Assembly: GCA_039720395.1 (NCBI GenBank)
Contig: CM077827.1
Span: forward strand, 18,463,822-18,527,821
Source of the DNA: Liquidambar formosana
Taxonomy: Eukaryota > Streptophyta > Magnoliopsida > Saxifragales > Altingiaceae
Direction: 5' to 3'
DNA length: 64,000 bases
The notes under the pieces were generated by a model. The model worked only from the letters and a program-made list of their open reading frames with translations. It had not been told where the DNA came from and made no database searches. Of this stretch, positions 10,107 to 20,444 are shown in pieces. The position numbers were made by a program, and so were the translations under genes. Position 1 is the stretch's first letter, and every line of letters begins with the position of its first letter.

Positions 10107-13100
10107 ATGGATATTTATGGCATGGATATAGATCCTAGGAACGATGTCCCCCCGGAGCTCGTTGAGCAAAGGAAAAGGGGCGTCACCGAACCTAATATGG
10201 ATGAATTAGAATCAATCAACTTAGGGACGAATGAATTGCCAAGAATAGTTAAAATTGGGAAAACCCTCTCCCCCGTTGAAAAAGAAAAGATGATCTCCCT
10301 CTTGAAAGCCAACATTATGGCTTTTGCATGGTCTTATGAAGACATGCCTGGCATCGACCCCGATATTGTGCAACACTATATCCCCACTAATTCCCTAAAG
10401 AAGTCGGTAAAGCAGAAACTCAGAAGATTAAAACCAGAATGGGCTCTAAAAGTAAAAGAAGAGGTAACTAAACAACTAGACGCGGGTTTCCTCCAAGTTG
10501 TGGAGTACCCCGAATGGTTGTCAAATATAGTGCCTGTGCCTAAAAAAGATGGGAAAGTAAGGATGTGTGTCGATTTCCGAGATCTCAACGCCACGAGCCC
10601 TAAGGATGACTTCCCTTTACCCCATATCGACGTGTTGGTGGATAGTACAGTGGGACATGCATTCCTCTCCTTCATGGACGGATTCTCCGGGTATAACCAG
10701 ATAAAGATGGCGCCTCAAGACATGGAGAAAACAGCCTTTATCACGCAATGGGGAACGTACTGTTACAAGGTAATGCCTTTTGGCTTAAGAAACGCTGGGG
10801 CTACTTACCAAAGAGCAGCTACAACCTTATTGCATGATATGATCCATAAGGAAGTCGAGGTTTATGTCGATGATATAATCGTAAAGTCCATGGATAGAGA
10901 AGGGCATTTCAAGGCACTAGAGAAATTCCTAGAGCGAGCAAAAAAGTACAATCTCCGTCTCAACCCACAGAAGTGCGCTTTTGGCGTCACTGCAGGCAAG
11001 CTATTGGGGTTTATGATCACTCAGAGAGGTATCGAAGTGGACCCAGGGAAGATAAAAGCTATTGTGGAGATGGAGCCGCCTAGCACTGAGAAGCAGATCC
11101 AAGGTTTTCTGGGAAGAGTTCAATACATAAGCCGATTCATTGCCAACTTAACCATGGTTTGCGAACCAATCTTCAAATTGCTTAAGAAAGGTGTGCCAAA
11201 AGTATGGAACGAAGAATGCCAAGAGGCCTTTGAGACCATTAAGAGATACTTGAGCAATCCTCCAATCTTAGTTCCCCCACGGCAAGGTGCGCCACTTTTG
11301 TTATACTTAACGGTCACCGAAACCGCGACGGGAGCTTTGTTAGCTCAATATCTCGAAGGGTCTACAAAGGAGAATGCCATCTACTACCTAAGCAAGAAAA
11401 TGACAGACTATGAAGTGAAGTACAATGCAATTGAAAAAGCTTGTGTAGCACTAGTATGGGCGACGCAGAAACTCCGGCACTACATGATGTCCTTCGAAGT
11501 GTTCTTGATAAGTCGCATGGACCCGTTGAAGTACCTGGTAGAAAGGCCAGTATTGTCATTCAAAACTGCTCGATGGTCAATTCTCCTCAACGAATTCGAC
11601 ATCAAGTACGTGAATCAGAAGTCTATCAAGGGGAGCGTCATCGCAGACTACCTAGCCAGCTGTCCTGTGTCATCATCTGCTCCATTCAACGATCAGTTCC
11701 CAGACGAGGACGTGCTAGAGATTGGCAGAAAAATTTGGAGAGTATACTTCGATGGGGCAGCCAATAAGAAAGGTTATGGGATAGGAGTCCTGCTGGTCTC
11801 ACCCGAAGAGGCATTTACACCGTTGGCGGTCAAGTTGGGGTTCAAAGCCACCAACAACATTGCTGAATATGAGGCCTGTATCCTAGCATTGGAAGCGGCA
11901 CTTGAATTGGGGATCAAAGAATTAGAAGTGTTCGGGGACTCGGCGCTAATCATCTGTCAGATAAAAGGGGAATGGAAAACTCGAGATGAGAAGCTGCTAC
12001 CCTACCATGCCTACCTGGAAGCTCTAACCAAGGAGTTCTCAGAGATAGAATTTAACTACCTTTCAAGGAACAAGAACCAGTTCGCCGATGCCTTGGCGAC
12101 CCTAGCATCCATGGTGGAGATACCTGAAGGGGGAAATGTGAAGCCGTTGGTGATAGAATGCCGAGACAAGCCTGTGTACTGTTGTGCAATCCGAGGAGGA
12201 GAGGTAAATGATGGCCGTCCGTGGTTCCATGACATAAAGAAGTTCATTGAAGAAAGGGAATACCCAGAAGGAGCATCTCGTATCGATAGAAAAACCCTAA
12301 GGCGGTTGGCAAGTCACTATGTACTTTGTGGAGGAAAGCTATATCGGAGATCATACGACAGGATCCACCTGCTGTGTGTCACCGAGGAGGAAGCCGAGCA
12401 TCTGATTAAAGAAATCCATGAAGGGACAGGGGCTCCGCATATGAATAGCTATATGTTAGCTAAGAAAATCATGAGGTTAGGCTATTATTGGTCCACCATG
12501 GAAAGAGACTGCCACGCACATGTCAAGAAGTGCCAGAAATGCCAATTGTTCGCCAGTGGACAACATTTGCCTTCTATGCCTTTAACGAGTATGTCGTCAC
12601 CTTGGCCATTCGCGGTGTGGGGGATAGATATCATCGGACAGATCAAGCCAAAGGCATCAAATGGGCATGAATACATCCTGGTTGCCATCGACTACTTCAC
12701 TAAGTGGGTGGAAGCAGCGTCCTTCAAGACCTTGAATTCCAAGAAGGTAGCACAGTTCACACAGCACAGCATCATCTATCGATATGGGGTACCGCATGAA
12801 GTTATCTCAGACAATGGCCAGCACTTTCAGAAAGAAACCCATGAGCTCTTGCAAAAGTACGGCATAGTTCACCATCTGTCATCACCATACCGTCCTCAGA
12901 CTAATGGAGCGGTGGAAGTAGCTAACAAGAACATCAAGAAGATACTACAGAAGACTGCGGACTCGCACACAGACTGGCATGAGAAGTTGCCATTGGCTTT
13001 ATGGGGTTACAGAACATCAATAAGGTCGTCAACAGGGGCTACCCCTTATTCTCTAGTTTATGGAATGGAGGCCGTGTTGCCAGTTGAATTAGAGGTTCCT

Positions 13101-13466
13101 TCACTAAGGGTTGCCGTGGAGAGCCAGATAACAGAAGTGGACTGGGTTAAGAGCCGCTATGATGAGTTAGCTTTGCTGGATGAAAGGCGTTTAAGGGCGC
13201 TGTATCATGTTCAGGGGTATCAACGGAGAGTTGCCAGAGCATTCAACAAGCATGTCAAAGATCGAGGTCTAAAGAAAGGGGATGTAGTGCTGAAAGAAAT
13301 CAGAGCTCCAGTGTTCGATCCGCGGGGAAAATTCAAGCCAAGTTGGGGTGGGCCATACATTATCAAAGAGATATTGCCAGCAGGGGCTGTTCGCCTCATG
13401 GATTTAGATGGAATTGAGTTCGCTCGTCCAACTAATTTGGATCAATTGAAGAAATATCATGTTTGA
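10107..13466 (+). CDS. pol: pol: RT, RNase H, second (archaeal-type) RNase H, integrase (element B)
   Basis: 1119 codons, open. Reverse transcriptase spans about residues 90-310, with YVDD at 253-256 as catalytic motif and MDGFSGYNQI as motif A. The first RNase H follows; the expected catalytic TDAS motif reads TVTE, so it is probably inactive. The second RNase H begins at YFDGAANKKGYG (Asp 549) and continues through AEYEACILALE, FGDSALI and FADALA, a complete set of acidic residues. Integrase has an HHCC finger (HEGTGAPH ... CQKC) and catalytic Asp 841 (GIDIIG), Asp 902 (SDNG) and Glu 937 (VEVANK). The C-terminus lacks a recognisable chromodomain. Dual RNase H is diagnostic for the Tat group. 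Confidence 0.95.
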   Translation: MDIYGMDIDPRNDVPPELVEQRKRGVTEPNMDELESINLGTNELPRIVKIGKTLSPVEKEKMISLLKANIMAFAWSYEDMPGIDPDIVQHYIPTNSLKKSVKQKLRRLKPEWALKVKEEVTKQLDAGFLQVVEYPEWLSNIVPVPKKDGKVRMCVDFRDLNATSPKDDFPLPHIDVLVDSTVGHAFLSFMDGFSGYNQIKMAPQDMEKTAFITQWGTYCYKVMPFGLRNAGATYQRAATTLLHDMIHKEVEVYVDDIIVKSMDREGHFKALEKFLERAKKYNLRLNPQKCAFGVTAGKLLGFMITQRGIEVDPGKIKAIVEMEPPSTEKQIQGFLGRVQYISRFIANLTMVCEPIFKLLKKGVPKVWNEECQEAFETIKRYLSNPPILVPPRQGAPLLLYLTVTETATGALLAQYLEGSTKENAIYYLSKKMTDYEVKYNAIEKACVALVWATQKLRHYMMSFEVFLISRMDPLKYLVERPVLSFKTARWSILLNEFDIKYVNQKSIKGSVIADYLASCPVSSSAPFNDQFPDEDVLEIGRKIWRVYFDGAANKKGYGIGVLLVSPEEAFTPLAVKLGFKATNNIAEYEACILALEAALELGIKELEVFGDSALIICQIKGEWKTRDEKLLPYHAYLEALTKEFSEIEFNYLSRNKNQFADALATLASMVEIPEGGNVKPLVIECRDKPVYCCAIRGGEVNDGRPWFHDIKKFIEEREYPEGASRIDRKTLRRLASHYVLCGGKLYRRSYDRIHLLCVTEEEAEHLIKEIHEGTGAPHMNSYMLAKKIMRLGYYWSTMERDCHAHVKKCQKCQLFASGQHLPSMPLTSMSSPWPFAVWGIDIIGQIKPKASNGHEYILVAIDYFTKWVEAASFKTLNSKKVAQFTQHSIIYRYGVPHEVISDNGQHFQKETHELLQKYGIVHHLSSPYRPQTNGAVEVANKNIKKILQKTADSHTDWHEKLPLALWGYRTSIRSSTGATPYSLVYGMEAVLPVELEVPSLRVAVESQITEVDWVKSRYDELALLDERRLRALYHVQGYQRRVARAFNKHVKDRGLKKGDVVLKEIRAPVFDPRGKFKPSWGGPYIIKEILPAGAVRLMDLDGIEFARPTNLDQLKKYHV

Positions 13467-13775
13467 AGCCTGCTAGGTTGAAAACCCGTAAGGGCGGCCT
13501 AGGCAAAAGTTAAGGCATAAGAACTACGTAAGACCTGATTCTCCATTCAAAAACAAAAAAAAAACAAAAAAAAAAAACAAAAAAAACAAAAAAAAAAAGA
13601 AGAAAAAATCATGGAGATACGTAGGCAACCCACAAAGTTACCTTGGGTGCAGTCTAAATCAAGCAACAAAATCCCAAATTTGATTTATTATTGGCAATTT
13701 ATTCAAAACTAAAATTGATTGACATAGCAATTCATTGGTATTAAGAAAAAGAACTATAAATATGCCATAAATATC
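13467..13775. other. Convergent intergenic region with A-rich tract (element B)
   Basis: Between the end of pol (+) and the end of the antisense ORF (-). An almost pure A tract with scattered C and G lies at 13549-13609; an equivalent one is at 27041-27130 in A. It is followed by ATGGAGATACGTAGGCAACCC, also kept in A near 27132. The tract is T-rich on the antisense strand, so it could serve 3'-end formation of either gene; this is inference. Confidence 0.6.
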
Positions 13776-15077
13776 CTATTCTATTGAGTCTTCTATTTTC
13801 TTGAGCCTCTTTGCAGCTCGCTCCTCAGCTTTCTTCTTCTCTCTTTCATGTCTTCTTTTCTTCCTCAAGTCATGTTCATAAGCTATTGTCACTGCTTCCA
13901 TAATATCTTCTCTGCAAGATCCAAGTTCGTTGTTCTTGATAAGTCCAAAAATCCTTTCTCTTCGAGTAGTCTCTCTCTCACCTAAATTGCTTTTCAACCA
14001 TTCCTTATACTCGGGGCTCATCATATATGGACCATCAGTATTCATAACTTGGGTTAGTATCAACTTGCTAGGCCATCGGTCCTTCGCCCAAGTCACTACA
14101 GAAAGACCCGCGGGCACCACAGGATAGTCACCTTTCAAGGAAGTGGGTATGGTTTGCATGGCGCCCATCTGACGCAGAACCCTTGAAGGCCAATAGAAGG
14201 AAGTAGACCTCAGTCCTATGAGTCTCACCATGGCGCATCCAGAAGTCCGCAGAAGCACCTGGTCACTGCAGCCCCATATGAATACAAACCACTTGACACT
14301 CCTCCAAGAAAGGGTTTGGAAGTAACCTAGCCAATCTCTCAATGAAAATTGCCCAGGTAGTTCAATGCGGCGAAGGCAATAATGCTGGGGCTTGTATGGT
14401 GTAATGGCAACTGGTGACAAGAAATTCAGTCTTTCAAGCAACCACATCTGCAGTAGAATGGGGCTACCTCCTAAAGGAACCTTTGGGTCCTCATGAGTTT
14501 TATCCAAACCATTCAGGGTTTCAGCTAGCACCATGGGAATCAAGTTATGGCCCTTGGCAAGGAGAGGAATCAAGTCACAGATTTGAATGGGAACATGTGG
14601 AGTACCAGTGGAAATAAGAAAACGACCAACGAGGCAAAAGGCAAGAGCATGCTTAATAGGAAAGGTAAAATTCAGAATACCTTTACTATCACAAGCTAAA
14701 AAAGAGGTTGCCAATTTCATCAAGTCTACCATATGGTCCTTTACAAACGTAGAGGCATATTGTGAATGAATCCCAAGTAGATTGGAGAAAGAAGTAAGAA
14801 AGCTTGGGCGAGGAGTAGGGAGAATGAAAGGACCTACCGTTGAAACTCCATACAATGCACAGAATTCCTCCATGGTTGGGCACAGTTCTTCATAGTTGAA
14901 GCGGAACACATGAACTTGAGGATCCCAAAAATATGTAGCAGCAGTCAAGAGGTTCGTTTCAAGCCTCACATGCCTCAAGGAGAGCAATGGATCCAAGCCA
15001 AAGCACTTGAACTCAGATTTTGCTTCAGCACTCATAACTCTTAAAAACCCTCCTAAAAATTTGTCTAGAGCCTCCAT
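13776..15077 (-). CDS. Antisense ORF, DUF7745/PMD-related protein (element B)
   Basis: 433 codons on the strand opposite to gag-pol, starting MEALDKFLGGFLRVMSAEAK. It looks like the antisense product known from Ogre/Tat elements (DUF7745, related to the plant mobile domain): an N-terminal 'YFWDP..FRFNYEELCPTMEEF' segment, a helical middle with LIPMVLAETLNGLDK, GGSPILLQMWLLERL and YFQTLSWRSVKWFVFIWG, and a strongly basic/acidic C-terminal helix rich in Lys, Arg and Glu from about residue 400 that could act as a nuclear signal. Function unknown. A TATA-like box (TTTTTATAGGG, - strand) is at 15126-15136, about 50 bp before the ATG. Homologues are at 27310-28258 (A) and 36296-37270 (D). Confidence 0.85.
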   Translation of the reverse strand: MEALDKFLGGFLRVMSAEAKSEFKCFGLDPLLSLRHVRLETNLLTAATYFWDPQVHVFRFNYEELCPTMEEFCALYGVSTVGPFILPTPRPSFLTSFSNLLGIHSQYASTFVKDHMVDLMKLATSFLACDSKGILNFTFPIKHALAFCLVGRFLISTGTPHVPIQICDLIPLLAKGHNLIPMVLAETLNGLDKTHEDPKVPLGGSPILLQMWLLERLNFLSPVAITPYKPQHYCLRRIELPGQFSLRDWLGYFQTLSWRSVKWFVFIWGCSDQVLLRTSGCAMVRLIGLRSTSFYWPSRVLRQMGAMQTIPTSLKGDYPVVPAGLSVVTWAKDRWPSKLILTQVMNTDGPYMMSPEYKEWLKSNLGERETTRRERIFGLIKNNELGSCREDIMEAVTIAYEHDLRKKRRHEREKKKAEERAAKRLKKIEDSIE

Positions 15078-15570
15078 AACTTCTAATGAATGAATACAAG
15101 TAGGTTTAGGAACCTCTTGGATGTGTTTTTATAGGGAAAAGGTCACAAATCCAAGTTCAAATAGGAAAAAAACCCATCAGAATAGGAAGTTTCCTATTCA
15201 AAGTGGGATTTCCGCTTCGGGCTTGGGTAACCACCCAGGCCTGGGCGGCTAGCCTCCCGAGGCCTGGTGGTCACCCAACCCACCTTGTTTTGGCTTTCTC
15301 CCTCGCTTTGTCTCACCTTGACGCGTGATCAAACCTCCTTCCAAATGAGATATTCAACACTTTTTGAGCTTAAAATCAATCAAATTCCATCTTGAAATCA
15401 ATTCCTTGAATTGATTTTATGTTCAAAAGGGTTGAATATATTTCCCCTGTGTCATGCCAACTCAAGTGACAATGTGTTAAGTCACTTTCCTCTTGCACCA
15501 TGCCTGTTCAATCTTGATAAATTGATCATATATCCTCATTTCAAATTTTGATTTTTCATCCTACTTGGTT
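15078..15570 (-). promoter_or_regulatory. Putative promoter of the antisense ORF (element B)
   Basis: Upstream flank of the antisense ORF. It holds the TATA-like box at 15126-15136 and a decayed GC-rich palindromic module at 15222-15279 (GGCGGCTAGCC core, arms TAACCACC and GGTGGTCACC). The flank next to the ORF matches D at 36150-36296, and the other flank matches D at 32500-32732. No gene is seen in this stretch. Confidence 0.6.
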
Positions 15571-17530
15571 GAATATATTCATCGCTTGAATGTGTTCTTC
15601 CATTTCAAAAGTGTATTCACCCTTTGAATATGCTTCTCAGTTTCAAATTCTTATTTTCTATCATACTTGGTTGAATATATTCATCACTTGAATATATTCT
15701 TCCATTTCAAAAGCATGTTCACCCATTGAATATGCTTCCTAGTTTCAGATCCTCATTATCACTTACTTGGTTAAATATATTCATCAATTGAATATATTTC
15801 TCCATTTCAATGGTATACTCATCACTCGAGTATACTTCTTAGATATTTCGTCACTTACTTGGTTAAGTATATCCATCGCTTGGGTATATTTCTCCATTTC
15901 AATGGTATGTTCATCACTTGAACATACTTCTCAGATCATTTGTCACTTACTTGGTTAAGTATATCCACCATTTGGGTATATTTTTTCCATTTCAATGGTA
16001 TGTTCATCACTTGAACATACTTCTCAGATCATTTGTCACTTACTTGGTTAAGTATATCCACCACTTGGGTATATTTTTTCCATTTCAATGGGATACTCAT
16101 CACTTGAGTATACTTCTCAGATATTTTGCCACTTACTTGGTTAAATATATCCATCACTTGGATATATTTCTCCATTTCAATGTTGTGTTCATCATTTGAA
16201 CATACTTCTCAGAATATTTGTCACTTACTTGGTTAAATATATTCATGACTAGAATATATTTCTCCATTTCAATGGTGTACTCATCACTTGAGTACACTTC
16301 TCAGATTATTCTCTATCTTACTTGCTTAAGTATATCCATCGCTTGGATATATTTCTCTATTTCAATGGTATGTTTATCACTTAAACATACTTGTCACTTA
16401 CTTGGTTAAGTATATCCATCACTTGGATATATTTCTCTATTTCAATGGTATGTTTATCACTCAAACATACTTGTCACTTACTTGGTTAAGTATATTCGTG
16501 ACTAGAATATATTTCTCCATTTCAATGGTGTACTCATCACTTGAGTACACTTCTCAGATTATTCTTATCTTACTTGGTTAAATATATCCGTCGTTTGGAT
16601 ATATTTCTCCATTTCAATGGTATGCTCATCACTTGAGTGTACTTCTCAGCTTACTTAGTTAAATATATCCATCACTTGGATACATTTCTCCATTTCAAAA
16701 GTGTGTTCATCACTTGAATGTACTTCTCAGTCTTTTTCAATCATTAAGTATACTCATCACTTGAGTATATTTCTTAGCATCTTTTTCATCACTTGGTTAA
16801 ATATGTTCGTGACCTGAATATATTTCTCCATTTCAAAAGTACACTCATCACTTGAATACACCTCTCAGATTATTCTTATCCTACTTGGTTAAGTATATCC
16901 ATCGCTTGGGTATATTTCTCCATTTCAATGGTATGTTCATCACTTGAACATACTTCTCAGATTATTTGTCACTTACTTGGTTAAATATATTCATCACTTG
17001 AATATATTTCTCCATTTCAATGGTATACTCATCACTTGAGTATACTTCTCAGTTCATTCTCTATCTTACTTAGTTAAATATATTCGTGACCTGAATATAT
17101 TTCTCATTTTTCAAAAGTATGTTCATCACTTGAACGTACTTCTCAGTCTTTCTCAATCATTAAGTATCCTCACCACTTGAGTATACTTCTCAGATTTCAT
17201 TCTCAGATTACTTGGTTAAATATATTCGTGACCTGAATATATTTCTCCATTTCAATGGTATACTCATCACTTGAGTATACTTCTCAGATATTTTGTCACT
17301 TACTTGGTTAAGTATATCCATCGCTTGGATATATTTCTCCATTTCAAAGGTATGTTCATCACTTGAATGTGCTTTTCAGATCTCATTCTCATCACTTGGT
17401 TAAATATATTCGTGACTAGAATATATTTCTCCGTTTCAAAAGTATGTTCATTCGTAGTGGCTTGAATATGCTTCTCTTGACAATCATCAACCCCCAGTGG
17501 TTTAAGTATACTCATGACTTGAGTACACTT
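15571..17530. repeat. Tandem array of short hairpins, ~93-bp period (element B)
   Basis: About 21 units of ~93 bp, each with two inverted repeats, giving about 40 hairpins. Nearly all have a 7-nt loop, mostly ATCACTT (variants ATCGCTT, GTGACCT, GTGACTA, ACCACTT). Arms differ between copies but stay complementary: GTATACTC/GAGTATAC at 15813-15835, GTGTACTC/GAGTACAC at 16275-16297, GTATGTTT/AAACATAC at 16368-16390, GAATATATTC/GAATATATTC at 15673-15699. ORFs drawn through the array reflect its periodicity and are not genes. 3' regions of Ogre elements are known to hold tandem repeats. Confidence 0.9.
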
Positions 17531-17666
17531 CCTTATTTCAGTCTCAGGTTTTCAACCTCCCATCATTGTTGGTATCAGTGTGTGATTTCTCCAGGCTTCT
17601 TGGCAAAAATGGGTTGTTCTTTATCATTGGTTCACAAGTGTAACTTGTTCGCCAATGAGGGGCTTC
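17531..17666 (+). promoter_or_regulatory. 3' end of internal region and polypurine tract (element B)
   Basis: Unique 3' internal sequence ending in the purine-rich AATGAGGGGCTTC at 17654-17666, directly before the 3' LTR. It would prime plus-strand synthesis. The same tract in reverse is at 30948-30960 in element D. Confidence 0.75.
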
Positions 17667-20444
17667 TGTCACACCCCATTTTTGCACCACCTTACTAGGG
17701 CTCATCATTTCATGCATGTTTTTGTTTTGTTTTTGAGTCTAGTCACTTGCATTAGTTTTCTAGAGTCACAAGGACAATGGATATGAATTTTGGTTGAAAT
17801 TGGAGTTGATCTTGAGGGATAATAAGAGCTTTTGTGACTTGAGGGGCATAATCGTCTTTTAAGTCCCAAACTTTTCATTTGACCTTGGAATGATCTCCAA
17901 ATTGTCAATTGGAGTTCATATGGATGCATAAGAGGTATTTTTAGTGTCAATTTGGTAAGTCAATGGCTCGGGATTAAAATGGCTCGATGTAGTTCAAGTT
18001 GGTTAATTGACCCTTCCTTGGGTTAGCTCTAATTGACTCACAATTACCAACCAAATCTTTTCAAATTGACTTTCATTAGTCATCATTTTACCCTCAAAAG
18101 TGTTTCATGAAGTTCATCTTAAGTCCCGTGGCCCTGATGATGAGTTTAGTGTGGTTATTTACGGATTATCCTTGAAGAATTAGTGCGAATCACAGCATGA
18201 GATTTTTGGTTAAAATGAAAAGAAAATTATTTTATTAAATTAGCCATTTTTATCATGACACTAACACATGTACGTATGTGATGAGTGTGTGTACGCACAT
18301 ACGATACATGTGCATGCGTGTTAGCGGTCAATCTCCCAATTTTTATAAAAGACAATTTCCTTTTCCTATTCAGATTAGAAGTCTTTTATCATTATAAAAT
18401 ACCTTTTGATTATTCTCCAAAAAAACCTAGTCCAGGAAGGAAAGGGAAACTCCAGATTTCAGCTATAAATACTCTCTTAATGTCTTTAAACAAAGGAGAA
18501 GAGAAGAGGGTTTGGGGGGAGTGAAATTCGTCATAATTCAGCAGCAGATTTTCTGAAAACCAGCAGTCGTATTTTAATCATAACGTTTTCATCCGAAGTC
18601 AGAATTTGATGAAATTGGTCTTGTTAGAAAGATAATTCAATTCTCTACAACTTTGTATTTCACAAGCTTTGTCCATACCCAAAAACGCGATTGAAGTTGC
18701 TGCTGCTGCAAAGTGACGAGAATCACTTTTTCTTTTCTCTTGTTCTCTTTTTGTTTTCTATTTCTTTTCAAAGTTGAGTGAGTTTTGATCTCTTTGCTGT
18801 GATACCACTTTGACAAAGAGGAGGATTCGTGTTGGTTTGATTCACTCTAAAGACCTGAGGAGCCACGAACAATTACAAACACAAGGAAGGCCCTTCCTAA
18901 GGTATTCTCCTTCTCTATTCAAGCTTAAACTAGGTTTTCATATGGGTTAGGCTTATTGCATGTTAAAGGTGACTTTTTTATCATGTATTAACACTCTAGC
19001 TAGTTAATATACATGGAATATCTATTTTTTATCTACTGTTTAGCATGCTTTAGGGCTGTCCTTTAGGTTTTTAATGCATAGTTATGATTCTTGTGCTCCT
19101 GTTTGTCCTTGTGCTAGGATTAGTGTCATTGCATGTTAGAGTTAGGATTTTCATCATGTTATATTGCTTTAGTTAGTTAATATGCATGATTTAATTTCTG
19201 TTTAGTTTGGTTTTAGCATGATTAAAGTATGTTTTGTATGTTTTTAAGCATATTTGTGAGTTTAGGGTTTTAGAGTCATTGTTTCGTGTTTGTTTTCATA
19301 TAGCATGATAAAGTAGACTTTTTTATTTGGTTTTTCTTCGTGTTTGCTGTATATGTTTTTCATATGGAGTAAACATGATAGTTTTGCATGCATGTTAGTA
19401 TGTTTTAGGGTTTTTATGCATGATATGGTTCTAGGAATATGTTAGGACTTATTATTGTTCGCTGTTTTTGCTATTGGCATGCTTAGTGGATGATTTTAGG
19501 TCATAATACTATTCTGTCCAGATTTGCATGTTAGTGTTTTTGCATGGTTTTGAGCACTTGTAAGGGTGCAAATAGGTGTGGTATTTGTCCCATGGCAAAT
19601 AGGGCTGCTTATGTCTGAAATGGCTAAATGCTTGGAGCTAATTGCGCTCAGGTAAGTGGGTGTGAAGGTGCCCCAATTCACCTTTCTTCTTAACTCATTC
19701 TCTTCTCCCTATTTAGGGTTAATTTTTAATATGATCCTATGGTTTAATTAGAGGTTTCCTTAACCAACAAAATTCTGGTTTTTATTAAAGTTTCCATTTT
19801 GTGGATTTCTTTCCTAAAATCAAACTTTCTATCATATTCAACTCTTTTGATCAAATAAGGAAACCTAGGGTTTTAACCATAGGTTTGTATTAGGATTTAA
19901 CCTTAGTTCTAATCGAACTACGTGGACTTTGATCCATGTATTTCGTTGCATGGTACGTAGGCGCTCTTCGTGAGGCTCAAGTCCGTTCTAGGATCCAAGC
20001 ATCCTAGGTTTATTTTTGTTTTGTTTTCTTTTTCTTTATTTTCTGTTTTTTTTTTGCTTATTATGCATGGATGGATGAATGAAATATATGATATGCATGC
20101 AATTCTTGTGATGATATACTTGCTGATTTTTGTATGGGAAAGATCTTAATTTAGCCCAAATGAACTGAGAGACCGAAAGGGTGACATGGGTGCCTATAGG
20201 CTTTGCCTAGAACCTTCCCATGTCATAACTTAGCCTCCGAATCCCCGATTTCTTTGGTTTTCAAAAGATTGGTTTTTGCCTTTCCTTTTTTTTATGGAGT
20301 CATTCAAATTGTTTTCCTAAAACAACCTGATTTTTAGGGTTTTCCTTGTTTCCTTTAAAAAATAAGGTGGCGACTCCTTTCCTTTTTCTTTTTCAAACCC
20401 ACTTTCTTTTCAATCCCTCGTGGGCCCAATTTCCGGGGTTCACA
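17667..20444 (+). repeat. 3' LTR of element B
   Basis: 2778 bp, TGTCACACCCC to GGGGTTCACA, then target duplication ATATG. Matches 3214-5990 apart from about four substitutions and three 1-bp indels. TATA box 18464-18471, three-way-junction-like fold 19924-19984, 44-nt hairpin 20182-20225, PBS-like TGGCGACTCC at 20368-20377. Confidence 0.95.

Larger units (their letters stand above)
3214..20444 (+). mobile_element. Element B: complete, young Tat/Ogre Ty3/gypsy element (17,231 bp)
   Basis: Bounded by TG...CA LTRs (3214-5990 and 17667-20444) and a perfect 5-bp target duplication ATATG at 3209-3213 and 20445-20449. By eye the two LTRs differ by about four substitutions and three single-base indels in 2.78 kb, so insertion was recent. 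Internal order: PBS, leader, gag-pro, small intron, RT-RNaseH-aRNaseH-integrase, A-rich tract, antisense ORF, GC-rich module, hairpin array, polypurine tract. Dual RNase H and the antisense ORF place it in the Tat/Ogre group. All three long ORFs are open, so it could be autonomous. Confidence 0.95.

Noticed and set aside
11441..11767. 108-codon + strand ORF within pol of B, and similar alternative-frame ORFs over gag and pol
   Set aside because: They overlap well-supported domains in another frame, show no domain and are not conserved between A, B and F.
6867..13466. Endogenous pararetrovirus (caulimovirid) instead of retrotransposon
   Set aside because: LTRs, target duplications, PBS, polypurine tract and an integrase with a full DDE triad are present, and there is no movement protein.
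13549..13609. Poly(A) tail of a retroposed mRNA
   Set aside because: The tract is internal, interrupted by C and G, and found at the same place in element A (27041-27130), so it is part of the element family.
15571..17530. CRISPR-like array, or coding ORFs (15767-15958, 15918-16199, 16218-16409) in the tandem region
   Set aside because: This is plant nuclear DNA inside a retrotransposon. There are no spacers between constant repeats, and the ORFs only reflect a 93-bp period (a multiple of 3) of low-complexity sequence.
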